From the NCBI GenBank assembly GCA_964491875.1, contig CAZBIC010000010.1, positions 62,001-126,000 of the forward strand: a DNA stretch of 64,000 bases. The letters run 5' to 3'. Source of the stretch: JADJPG01 sp964491875. Lineage in GTDB: Bacteria; Verrucomicrobiota; Verrucomicrobiia; Limisphaerales; JADJPG01. Below, one piece after another: positions 42,151 through 50,322 of the stretch (position 1 is its first letter; every line of letters begins with the position of its first letter). The position numbers were made by a program, and so were the translations under genes. Below the pieces are notes generated by a model. It had not been told where the DNA came from. It ran no database searches and saw nothing but the letters and a program-made list of their open reading frames with translations.

Positions 42151-44142
42151 TCAGGCGCGGAAGAGCTGCCCCATTTTTTTGCCAAGGATCTTTCCCGCGA
42201 TGAACAAGCTGGCGGTGAGGAGAATCATCCCGATCACTCCGAGCGCGCAGGCCACGCTGGGCGCGTTCGGATCGATGCGACCCATGAGCTGGTAAATCAT
42301 CTTCGTGATCGGGAAGTAATCTTCCTTCATCGCCAAGATCAGTCCGTCGCTCACTTCCAGCATCGCAAAGGAGAAGGTCAGGATGGTGCCGGCGATCAGG
42401 TTCGCCATGACGAGCGGCAGGGTAATCTTGCGCAGGGTGCGGAACGGTGACGCGCCGAGGTTCGCGGAGGCTTCTTCCAAGGTGACGCTGGTCTGCTGGA
42501 ATCCCGCATACGCCGAGCGTACGATGTACGGCAACCGGCGCACGCTGTAGCTGATGATGAGCAGGAGCGTCGGGTTGTTGCGCGGATTGAAGTATTCGTT
42601 AAGCCACGAGTTCTTGAAGTTATCGAAGCCTGCAACATACCCGAACGCCAGCACGATGCCCGGCAACGCCAGCGGCAACATCGCCAGCGCATCGAGCAGT
42701 CCGGCCATAGGGATGCGCCGTCGCGTCAAGAGCCACGCGATGATGACGCCGAGCACCAAGTCGAGGAACGCACTGCAACTGGAGAAGAGAAGGCTGTTCC
42801 GAATGCTGGTCCCGGTCAGTTTGTCGCTGAATATTTCGCCATACGTGCCCCCGGTCCATTCCGTGGGCAGCACAGTGAAGAACCAGCGCTCCGAGAAACT
42901 CTGCACAATCACCATCGCGTGCGGTAGCAGCGCGACGAGGATCAATCCCCCGGTGAACGCCCATATCAACGCCGTTTGCCCACGGGTCGCTTGCGTCTCC
43001 GCGCCCACGGTGTGACCGCGCGCGATCATTTCGTAGCGCTTGCGGGCGAGCAATTGCTTGCTGATGACAAACAACGCTACCGTGAGCACGAGCACAAAGA
43101 CCACCAGCGTGTAGCCCATCGGGTTGGTGTTCACCTCGTTTACCGCATCGAAGATCTGCACCGGAACCACGCGGGAGTAACCGAAGATGAGCGGCGTACC
43201 CAGATCCGTGAAGGCCCAGATGAACACGATGATCGCTCCGGCGAAGTAACCCGGGAGGATCAACGGCAGCGTCACCGATCGGAACAGTCGCCAGCCATTC
43301 GCACCGAGGTTCTGCGCCGCTTCGCGCAGCGCGGGATCAATGTTCGCCATCGCGGCCGAGACGTTCAGGAACATGATCGGATACAAGTTCAGCACCTGCA
43401 GCAGGACGATTCCCCAGAAGCCGCCCGCACCGAGCCAGTCGATCGGTTTGTCCGGCGCGATGATGCCCATGTCCATCAACCAGAGATTCAGCGAACCAAA
43501 CCGCGACAACAATTGCCGCAAGCCGATGGCGCCGACGAACGGCGGCATGATCATGGGCACGAGGAGCAGACTGCCAAGCAGCGCCTTGCCCCAGAACGAA
43601 AACCGCGTCATCGCCCAAGCCAGCGGCAGCGTCAGCAAGGTGGTCGCGGCGGTGGTGAAGATGGCGATGAGGAAGCTGTTGAGAAGGGACTCGCGCTGGA
43701 GCGGGCTGGAAAGAAGCAGATCAAAGTATTTAAGAGTAAAACCGGACGTAACTGCGCTACGAAGTCTATCCACCTGCTTATAAATCTCAGGGTGATTTGG
43801 CGAAAGTTCACCAGCAAGAAACTCAATCGAATCAATCAAGGCATCCAGTTCTGCCGGCTTGCCCACCAATTCTGCGGATTGCCCCGAAATCTTGTTGGCA
43901 GTGATCGATAGCTTATCGAGGTGCTCGACCTCCAAAGAATCACCGAGCTGGTTCGTATTGGCAGCGAGGTTGACCAACTGTTTCGCATGTGTCGAAAGCT
44001 CAGTCGGAGAAACTCGAACACTCATCTCCACGAACGCGCCCTTCAGCAGCAATCCCACCGGGTAAAACAAGAACAGCCCGAAGAACACCAGCAGGAAGCC
44101 GAGGAAGAGGCAGGTGGTCAGATTGAGGTCGTATTTCTTCAT
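42151..44142 (-). CDS. Fused two-domain ABC transporter permease (Fe3+/FbpB-like)
   Basis: A 663-aa inner-membrane protein from ATG 44142. It contains two binding-protein-dependent transport domains in one chain, with about 12 membrane helices. The two EAA loops that contact the ATPase are visible: REAAQNLGANGWRLFRSVTLPL and, near the C-terminus, EEASANLGASPFRTLRKITLPL. This fused layout is typical of ferric iron (FbpB/AfuB) and some thiamine or 2-aminoethylphosphonate importers. Unusually, about 110 residues between the first helix and the first transport domain are predicted to be a charged, helical periplasmic segment (about 45-140). No ATPase or binding-protein gene is adjacent, which leaves it an orphan in this window. 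Confidence 0.85.
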   Translation of the reverse strand: MKKYDLNLTTCLFLGFLLVFFGLFLFYPVGLLLKGAFVEMSVRVSPTELSTHAKQLVNLAANTNQLGDSLEVEHLDKLSITANKISGQSAELVGKPAELDALIDSIEFLAGELSPNHPEIYKQVDRLRSAVTSGFTLKYFDLLLSSPLQRESLLNSFLIAIFTTAATTLLTLPLAWAMTRFSFWGKALLGSLLLVPMIMPPFVGAIGLRQLLSRFGSLNLWLMDMGIIAPDKPIDWLGAGGFWGIVLLQVLNLYPIMFLNVSAAMANIDPALREAAQNLGANGWRLFRSVTLPLILPGYFAGAIIVFIWAFTDLGTPLIFGYSRVVPVQIFDAVNEVNTNPMGYTLVVFVLVLTVALFVISKQLLARKRYEMIARGHTVGAETQATRGQTALIWAFTGGLILVALLPHAMVIVQSFSERWFFTVLPTEWTGGTYGEIFSDKLTGTSIRNSLLFSSCSAFLDLVLGVIIAWLLTRRRIPMAGLLDALAMLPLALPGIVLAFGYVAGFDNFKNSWLNEYFNPRNNPTLLLIISYSVRRLPYIVRSAYAGFQQTSVTLEEASANLGASPFRTLRKITLPLVMANLIAGTILTFSFAMLEVSDGLILAMKEDYFPITKMIYQLMGRIDPNAPSVACALGVIGMILLTASLFIAGKILGKKMGQLFRA

Positions 44143-44339
44143 GCGCCGCACGAACTGCGCGCCAGTTCACTGGCCACACGCGATCTTGGCAACACGAAAT
44201 CCACCCAGTGCGCCGCGCCAACTCACTGCGCGAGACTTGGCGATTGACCGGGTTGCATCCACGACCAAGACTCCGACCCGTCACCGTGCGCTCGCTTTCC
44301 TCACGCCTGATCGGCTTCCTCCGCGCAGCGCGGTCCCGG

Positions 44340-47057
44340 ATGGGCCCGCCGGGAAACTCTGTCTGCGACTTGCCTTCCGTGCTGGCGGCGATCCTTCTCG
44401 GCGCTCAATTCGTCCTTCCCACCCACGCCGCAGCAGCGACGGACGCGTCGGAGCATTGGTCACTGCAGCCCCTCAAGGCATCGCCAGTCCCAAGTCCGAA
44501 GGCGCATCGCTCGACTGCCAATCCCATCGACGCGTTCATCCTCGCGAGATTGGAACTCTCCGGCCTGCAGCCCAGCAAGACGGCGGACAAAACCGCGCTG
44601 TTGCGCCGCGTGACCTTTGACCTGACCGGCCTGCCGCCGACACAGGAGGAACAGCGCACGTTTCTCGCCGACAAATCCCCCGACGCGTATGAGCGGGTCG
44701 TGGACCGATTGCTCGCCAGCCCGCGCCACGGCGAACGTTGGGCAAGACATTGGATGGACGTGGTTCACTTCGCGGAAACGCACGGCAACGATCAGGATCG
44801 CATCCGCACCAACGCCTGGCCATATCGCGACTACCTCATTCGCTCGTTCAACGAGGACAAACCGTATGCGCGCTTCGTCCGCGAGCAACTGGCCGGCGAT
44901 ATTTTGTTCCCGCACGATCCCCAGGCGACAGTCGCGCTCGGTTTCATCGCCGCAGGACCGTGGGATGAAAGTTCACTCCGGGACATTCGCGAGGACACGC
45001 TCGACCGGCAGATTGGACGCTACCTGGATCGCGATGACATGGTGGCGACGACGATGTCGACGTTCGTGAGCTCCACCGTCCATTGCGCGCGCTGTCACGA
45101 CCACAAGTTCGACCCCGTCAGCCAGCGCGAGTACTACAATCTGCAAGCCGTCTTCGCGGGCGTCGATCGCGCCGAGCGGATGTTCGATCCCGATCCCGCA
45201 GTCCACGCGCGACGTCAGGCGCTGCTCCGCGAACGCCGTTTGCTCGAACAAAAAGAACCACAGTTTCTCGCCTCGCTTCTTCAAGTCTCCAATCAGGACG
45301 AAGTGCGCGAGTGGGAGCGAAAACTAGCCGGCCATATCGCCGAATGGCGCACGGTCCCCCCGGCTTCCGTCACCGCGTCAAACGGTTCGAGTCTCACGAT
45401 TCAATCCGATGGCTCAGTGCTCGCGAGCGGGTCGCGTCCGGAAACCGACACCTACGTTTTCGCGATTGGCACTCCCGTCCACGACGTTACCGCGCTCAAG
45501 CTCGAAGTGCTCAGCGACGCCACCCTGCCCCACAAGGGACCGGGCCGTCAGGACAACGGCAACCTGCATTTGAGCGAGATCAAGGTCTTCGCCCGAGACG
45601 GCTCGAATTCGCCATTGCGCAAGGTCGACATCCTGCACGCGAGCGCAGATTTCGATCAGAGCGGCTGGACGATTTCGCACGCCATCGACGGCGAACCAAA
45701 GACCGCGTGGGGCATCTATCCGCAGGTTGGAAAGTCCCACCACGCCGTGCTCGAACTCTCCCCAAGCGCAGCCATCACCACCAACACCGAGCTCATTGTT
45801 CATCTCGAGCAACTTCACGGCGGCGGCCACCTGATTGGCCGGGCTCGGCTTTCGGTCACCACGGCGCCGCGACCCGTTCGCGCCAATCAGCTGCCGGATT
45901 CCATCGAGCACATTCTTGCGATCGCGCCCGTCGCCCGCAGCAGCAACGAAGTCATCGCACTCGGAACCTATTATCTCCGCCAGCGCATCAACAACGACCT
46001 AGCCGCCCTGCCCCGCCCGCACTTTGTCTACGCGGGCGCCAGCGATTTCGCGCCCGATGGCGGACTGGTGCCGGCCAAGGCCCCGCGTCTTGTTCAAGTG
46101 CTCAAGCGCGGGGACATCAACAAGCCGGAGAGCGTCGCCGCTCCAGGTTCGCTCTCCGCCATCAAGTCGCTGGGGGCGGATTTCGCGTTGGAACATCCGG
46201 AGGACGAAGGTGCGCGCCGCGCCGCGCTCGCCGAGTGGATTGTTGCCAAGGAAAACCCTTTGACCTGGCGCTCGATCGTCAATCGCGTCTGGCATTATCA
46301 TTTCGGCCGCGGACTGGTGGACACCCCGAACGATCTTGGCGTGATGGGCAGCGCGCCTAGTCATCCCGAACTGCTCGACTGGCTGGCGGTTCACTTCCGC
46401 GATCACGGCGGCTCACTGAAGCAACTGCACCGGCTGATTGTCACGAGCGCCACCTACCGTCAATCCTCACAAGACAACCCGAAGTTCGCCGCGCAGGACG
46501 GAGACAATCGTCTGCTCTGGCGGATGAACCGAACCCGACTCGATGCCGAGTCTCTCCGCGACGCGATGCTCCAAATCTCCGGCCGGATCGATTTCACGAT
46601 GGGCGGCCCCTCGGACAAACAGTTCACCCTCGCACCGGGCATCCACGTCACGCCCGTGGTCGATTACGCGAAGTTTGACCTCGACAGCAGCGAGAGCCGT
46701 CGGCGCAGCATCTATCGGTTCCTGTTTAGAACCCTGCCAGATCCATTCATGGACACATTGGATTGCCCGGAAGCGTCACAGCTCACACCGGTTCGAACCT
46801 CCTCCGTCACCGCGCTGCAGGCGCTGTCGATGCTGAACAATCACTTCGTCGTTCGCCAGAGCGAGCACTTCGCCGAACGTCTCGCTCAGGAAGAGCGAAC
46901 CCCTCGCGACCGGATCCGTCGCGCCTTCGAACTCGCGCTGGGCCGGAAACCCACCCGAGCCGAGCAGCGCGAGTTCACCGCTCATACCGAGCGCCATGGA
47001 TTGGCGAACACTTGCCGGCTCTTGTTCAACTGCAACGAATTCATGTTTGTTCAGTGA
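44340..47057 (+). CDS. DUF1549/DUF1553 (PSD1-type) secreted protein
   Basis: About 905 aa from ATG 44340, which places a hydrophobic signal (LPSVLAAILLGAQFVLPTHAAAA) near the N-terminus; the frame is open from 44208 and the start is uncertain. The DUF1549 block (about 45-240) opens with NPIDAFILARLELSGL and holds LTGLPPTQEE and RHGERWARHWMDVVHFAET, then the haem-type CARCHDHKFDP. A middle beta domain (about 330-530) precedes DUF1553 (from about 630), with NRVWHYHFGRGLVDTPNDLG, MNRTRLDAESLRDAML and ALNNHF-like LSMLNNHFV. These occur in large numbers in PVC bacteria, usually beside a DUF1501 gene, which is absent here. Function unknown; thought to be periplasmic. Confidence 0.88.
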   Translation: MGPPGNSVCDLPSVLAAILLGAQFVLPTHAAAATDASEHWSLQPLKASPVPSPKAHRSTANPIDAFILARLELSGLQPSKTADKTALLRRVTFDLTGLPPTQEEQRTFLADKSPDAYERVVDRLLASPRHGERWARHWMDVVHFAETHGNDQDRIRTNAWPYRDYLIRSFNEDKPYARFVREQLAGDILFPHDPQATVALGFIAAGPWDESSLRDIREDTLDRQIGRYLDRDDMVATTMSTFVSSTVHCARCHDHKFDPVSQREYYNLQAVFAGVDRAERMFDPDPAVHARRQALLRERRLLEQKEPQFLASLLQVSNQDEVREWERKLAGHIAEWRTVPPASVTASNGSSLTIQSDGSVLASGSRPETDTYVFAIGTPVHDVTALKLEVLSDATLPHKGPGRQDNGNLHLSEIKVFARDGSNSPLRKVDILHASADFDQSGWTISHAIDGEPKTAWGIYPQVGKSHHAVLELSPSAAITTNTELIVHLEQLHGGGHLIGRARLSVTTAPRPVRANQLPDSIEHILAIAPVARSSNEVIALGTYYLRQRINNDLAALPRPHFVYAGASDFAPDGGLVPAKAPRLVQVLKRGDINKPESVAAPGSLSAIKSLGADFALEHPEDEGARRAALAEWIVAKENPLTWRSIVNRVWHYHFGRGLVDTPNDLGVMGSAPSHPELLDWLAVHFRDHGGSLKQLHRLIVTSATYRQSSQDNPKFAAQDGDNRLLWRMNRTRLDAESLRDAMLQISGRIDFTMGGPSDKQFTLAPGIHVTPVVDYAKFDLDSSESRRRSIYRFLFRTLPDPFMDTLDCPEASQLTPVRTSSVTALQALSMLNNHFVVRQSEHFAERLAQEERTPRDRIRRAFELALGRKPTRAEQREFTAHTERHGLANTCRLLFNCNEFMFVQ

Positions 47058-47161
47058 GCTTCGCGTGGAGCTGAAACTTGCGTCCGGAAATTTTCCTCGC
47101 GCGTCCCCTACCCCACGACTACGCTTCGCTCAGTTCCACACAATCAAACGCAAACGGTTTT

Positions 47162-47647
47162 ATGGATATCAACTTCAAGTGCCGCCACTGCGAACAAGAC
47201 CTTTCCATCGACGCCTCAGGTGCAGGCAGCGAGATTCAATGCCCGGCCTGCGGGGGCACCATTCTCATTCCTTCGGCGAACACGAATGACGATCCCTCAG
47301 GTGGTCCGAAGATTGTGAACCCAATCTCCACCTCGGCGGGCGCGAAGGAAGTGAAACACTTCGTTGTGCCGCAGCGGGAGAAATCGGAGGAGACGCTGAT
47401 CGCAAAGCCGCTGAAGTCTCTGGAGGCGGCCGCCCACGAGGGAATTCAACTCCGCACCAAGTGCATCCGGCATTTTGACTGCGTGGAAGTCGGCAAGGAT
47501 CACTTCGACGAGGTCGTGACAAACTTCATCAACAAGATCGGCGAGGCGAACATCGTGAAGATCGAGACGTTCAACTACTCCCACCGGGATCTCGAAACAC
47601 GTGACTGGGTGACTGACTACGGCATCTTCATTCTCTACCGCGGCTGA
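47162..47647 (+). CDS. Zinc-ribbon protein with unknown C-terminal domain
   Basis: A 161-aa protein from ATG 47162 (MDINFKCRHCEQD); the frame continues upstream without support. The N-terminus holds a four-cysteine ribbon, CRHC...CPAC, of the kind seen in small metal-binding or nucleic-acid-associated domains. A low-complexity linker follows (about 45-70), then a compact alpha/beta domain (about 95-160, FDEVVTNFINKIGEANIVKI, ending GIFILYRG). No specific family is known to me. It is convergent with the MFS gene, one nucleotide apart. Confidence 0.75.
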   Translation: MDINFKCRHCEQDLSIDASGAGSEIQCPACGGTILIPSANTNDDPSGGPKIVNPISTSAGAKEVKHFVVPQREKSEETLIAKPLKSLEAAAHEGIQLRTKCIRHFDCVEVGKDHFDEVVTNFINKIGEANIVKIETFNYSHRDLETRDWVTDYGIFILYRG

Positions 47648-47648
47648 G

Positions 47649-49199
47649 CTACTGGCTCTTGCCGCGGCCTTCTTCGTCGGAAGGCTTCGATTCTCCATCG
47701 CGACCCGACAGCGCCTTCAGCGGCTGCTTGAGAGCGCGCCATCCTTCCTCCACCAGTTCCTCACCCACGTCGGAAACCACACTCGTCTGGCGACGCAATG
47801 TCCGGAGCGACACATGCGCCAGCCGACCCAGCCCACGAGGTGTGAACATAAACTCTGCAATCGTAGCCATGCCGAGCACGGGATTGAACTCGCGCATATT
47901 GCGCATCACCAGCACCAGCTCGCGCACGCTCCGCTCCGCAGGTTCGCGAACCGTCTGCAGCAAATGCAGCGTCAGGAGGCACAACGCCAGCGAGCCAACG
48001 ATCAGCACGTGATAACGCGTCAAAGGTTGGCCAAAGAGATTCCCCGCGTCCGGCGGCAGCCAGTTCAGAATCACGCCGCCCAACAACGGCCCCAGCGCGA
48101 TCAACATGTTCGTGAAGCTGAAGTACACCGAGATGTAGTGCGCCTTGTTCTCGGGCGGCACCATCTTGATCATCAGGTTGAACTGCCCCAGCTGCTGGAA
48201 GCCCGCCATCATGAATCCGGTCACGAAATAGTTCACATAGAGATGCGCATGATGCTGCGGGCTGCTGAACAGCCACGACACCGCCGCGAACAGCAGCCAG
48301 ATGATGGCGCTCGTCAGCATGATCGGCTTGTTTCCGAAACGATCACTCAATGCGCCCCATGTTCGCAGCGAGACCAAACCGCCGAACGTCGACAGCGTGG
48401 TCAGAATCGTGAGATCGCCCAGGGTCAGGTGCAGTTCCTTCAACACATAGACGCTGTAGAACGGCCAGCCGAGGTAAAGGCAGAACCCGAACAGCCCGGT
48501 GAACAACAGCAGCCGGACGAAGTTCCAATCCTTGAACACCGCGGTGAAAGTGCTCAGCGGCGACGACTGAGGACGCCGTTCCGAAACCGAGTCCGGGAAC
48601 TTCATGCGCGTCAGGAAATACAGCCCGATCATTCGCGCACCCGCCGCCGCGCTGAAGATCATGCCGAAGACCCCGTACGAACTCCCGTAGCGATCCACGA
48701 TCCACCCCGCGCCCAGCACCACCACCAGCGTCCAGAAGCCGAACATCAGGTTGCGCGTGCCGAAGAACTTCCCGCGTATCCCCAGCGGCACCAGCTCGGA
48801 CATCGAGGCCGACCACGCCACGCCGCAGACAGCATTTCCCAGCGTCGAGACGAACGAGATGACGAGAAAGATCCAATCGCGATGACTGCCAAACCAGGGA
48901 AAGGCTGAGATCAAAGTCCACGGCAGCGCGTTCATGAAGAACGTCAGAACCATGATCTGTCGCAGCGAAAAGAACCGTTGGAGAAACAACATCACTGGCG
49001 GCTGCGCGAACAGGCAGATGAATGGCATCGCCGCCAGCAGGCCGACACCGGCATCGCCCCAGCCCAGCGCCTTCACTGCAAATCCGATCACGAACGGGAA
49101 ATTGCCGAGCGTGAGATTGAGCATCGGAACGCTGAAACAGCTTTCGATGGTGCAATACTTGAGGGAGAGCAGCAGCTCTCGTTTGCGGAATGGGTTCAT
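47649..49199 (-). CDS. Major facilitator superfamily transporter
   Basis: A 516-aa inner-membrane protein with 12 predicted helices. I use ATG 49199 (MNPFRKRELLLSLKYC); the frame extends to 49265. Helices include NFPFVIGFAVKALGWGDAGV, FVIGFAVKAL and, later, SVYFSFTNMLIALGPLLGGVI; a central loop carries LGIRGKFFGTRNLMFG, typical of MFS proteins. The C-terminal ~60 residues are charged and predicted cytosolic. No substrate-specific motif is visible, so it could be a sugar or peptide importer or an efflux pump. It converges on the zinc-ribbon gene and diverges from rfaE2. Confidence 0.88.
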   Translation of the reverse strand: MNPFRKRELLLSLKYCTIESCFSVPMLNLTLGNFPFVIGFAVKALGWGDAGVGLLAAMPFICLFAQPPVMLFLQRFFSLRQIMVLTFFMNALPWTLISAFPWFGSHRDWIFLVISFVSTLGNAVCGVAWSASMSELVPLGIRGKFFGTRNLMFGFWTLVVVLGAGWIVDRYGSSYGVFGMIFSAAAGARMIGLYFLTRMKFPDSVSERRPQSSPLSTFTAVFKDWNFVRLLLFTGLFGFCLYLGWPFYSVYVLKELHLTLGDLTILTTLSTFGGLVSLRTWGALSDRFGNKPIMLTSAIIWLLFAAVSWLFSSPQHHAHLYVNYFVTGFMMAGFQQLGQFNLMIKMVPPENKAHYISVYFSFTNMLIALGPLLGGVILNWLPPDAGNLFGQPLTRYHVLIVGSLALCLLTLHLLQTVREPAERSVRELVLVMRNMREFNPVLGMATIAEFMFTPRGLGRLAHVSLRTLRRQTSVVSDVGEELVEEGWRALKQPLKALSGRDGESKPSDEEGRGKSQ

Positions 49200-49317
49200 C
49201 CGTTGCGACTGCGTGGACGATGAGTCGCGCCAGCTGGTTGTCAAGATTCGCGCTGCCACCGGCATCGCACCGAATAATCATTGCCGCGGACAAATCTCCC
49301 GCCGCATGCTTTCGGAA

Positions 49318-49803
49318 ATGAAGTGCGCGGATAAAATCATCTCCTGGGATCAACTCCCGGCCTGGCGCGAAAAGCACCGCGCCGAAGGTCGCCGCCTCGT
49401 CGTCACGAACGGCTGCTTCGATCTGCTCCATCGCGGCCACGTCACCTACCTCGAATGCGCCCGCGCCCTCGGCGATGCGCTGCTCGTGGGAGTGAACAGC
49501 GACGCCAGCGTCCGCGAACTCAAGGGACCGGATCGCCCGGTCAACAACGAGTCCGACCGCGCCTTCGTGCTCGCCGCCCTGGAAAGCGTCGACGGCGTCT
49601 GCATTTTTGAGGACAAGACCGCGCTGGGCCTTCTCGCAACCGTGAAGCCGGACATCTACGCCAAAGGTGGCGACTACACCATCGATACGATCAACCAGGA
49701 AGAACGTCGGTTGATCGAGCAACAAGGCGGCACCGTCGCAATTCTGCCCGGAGTCGCGGGCAAATCCACCACCTCCTTGCTGGCCAAGATTGCGAAGCTG
49801 TAA
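49318..49803 (+). CDS. rfaE2: D-glycero-beta-D-manno-heptose 1-phosphate adenylyltransferase-like protein
   Basis: A 161-aa cytidylyltransferase-fold enzyme, the C-terminal half of HldE found as a separate protein. ATG 49318 gives the normal length; ATG 49306 adds four residues. The nucleotide-binding motif is VVTNGCFDLLHRGHVTYL with the HxGH-like signature, followed by GVNSDASVRELKGPDRPVN and the C-terminal KGGDYTIDTINQ. It activates heptose 1-phosphate with ATP to ADP-heptose, an LPS core precursor. This fits the presence of lptD. A candidate kinase partner lies at 13.6 kb. Confidence 0.9.
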   Translation: MKCADKIISWDQLPAWREKHRAEGRRLVVTNGCFDLLHRGHVTYLECARALGDALLVGVNSDASVRELKGPDRPVNNESDRAFVLAALESVDGVCIFEDKTALGLLATVKPDIYAKGGDYTIDTINQEERRLIEQQGGTVAILPGVAGKSTTSLLAKIAKL

Positions 49804-50322
49804 CTCTCGAACCGCTACGTGCCTGCCCGAAGATCCGCGCGGGGGGGGCAGCGCCCGAGAAGCCTCAAGCGCCTTGTTCATGCACGGAACAATCGCATCC
49901 ACGCGCATCGTCGCCGTCTTGCACCAATTATACCGTGATCCGCGTGTTTCCGGTGCTCCCGAGGCGCAGGCGACCGTTGATTCTCGGATTGCCGGGAAAT
50001 GCCGATGAGCCGGCTGCGGTGACGTCGGAGTCCACCGTCGAGAGTCCGGTTCCCGTCTCAACATCACCACCGCCGACGAAGATCAGGCGGTCGATGGATT
50101 CGCTGTTATCATCGAGAACATAGAGGCTGTCTCCCTGCACCGTCACCGCGCCTCCCGATTCAATAACGACCGCGGCAAATCGAAGACGAGTCGTGCGGGA
50201 AAGCCGTGACTTCCTAATCCGTTTCCATCCGGGCTTGTACTTGCATGTCTGTCATTGGTGACCTAGCGTCAGACGAATCAACGGGGTCATCGCGAGATTC
50301 AGAACTCGCTCAAGGATGAATC
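49804..50322. other. Intergenic region before the giant protease
   Basis: 519 bases with a run of eight G (49851-49858), a possible gene remnant on the minus strand, and the leader of the giant protease with AAGGA at 50312-50316, six bases before its ATG. Confidence 0.5.
49928..50146 (-). pseudogene. Possible remnant of a secreted protein (minus strand)
   Basis: A 72-codon frame from a GTG at 50146, ending with TAA. It reads GDSLYVLDDNSESIDRLIFV, then GTGLSTVDSDVTAAGSSAFP. The sequence is Gly/Ser/Asp-rich, like a beta-sheet surface protein, rather than random shadow. A second frame just upstream (SPDGNGLGSHGFPARLVFDL) is also biological-looking, so this may be a frameshifted C-terminal fragment of a lost gene. 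It could also be chance. Confidence 0.3.

Noticed and set aside
38181..49858. Runs of seven or eight G or C (38181-38187, 30039-30046, 49851-49858) as slippery or phase-variable sites
   Set aside because: None lies within a supported coding frame, so phase variation cannot be argued; they may be ordinary or assembly-sensitive tracts.
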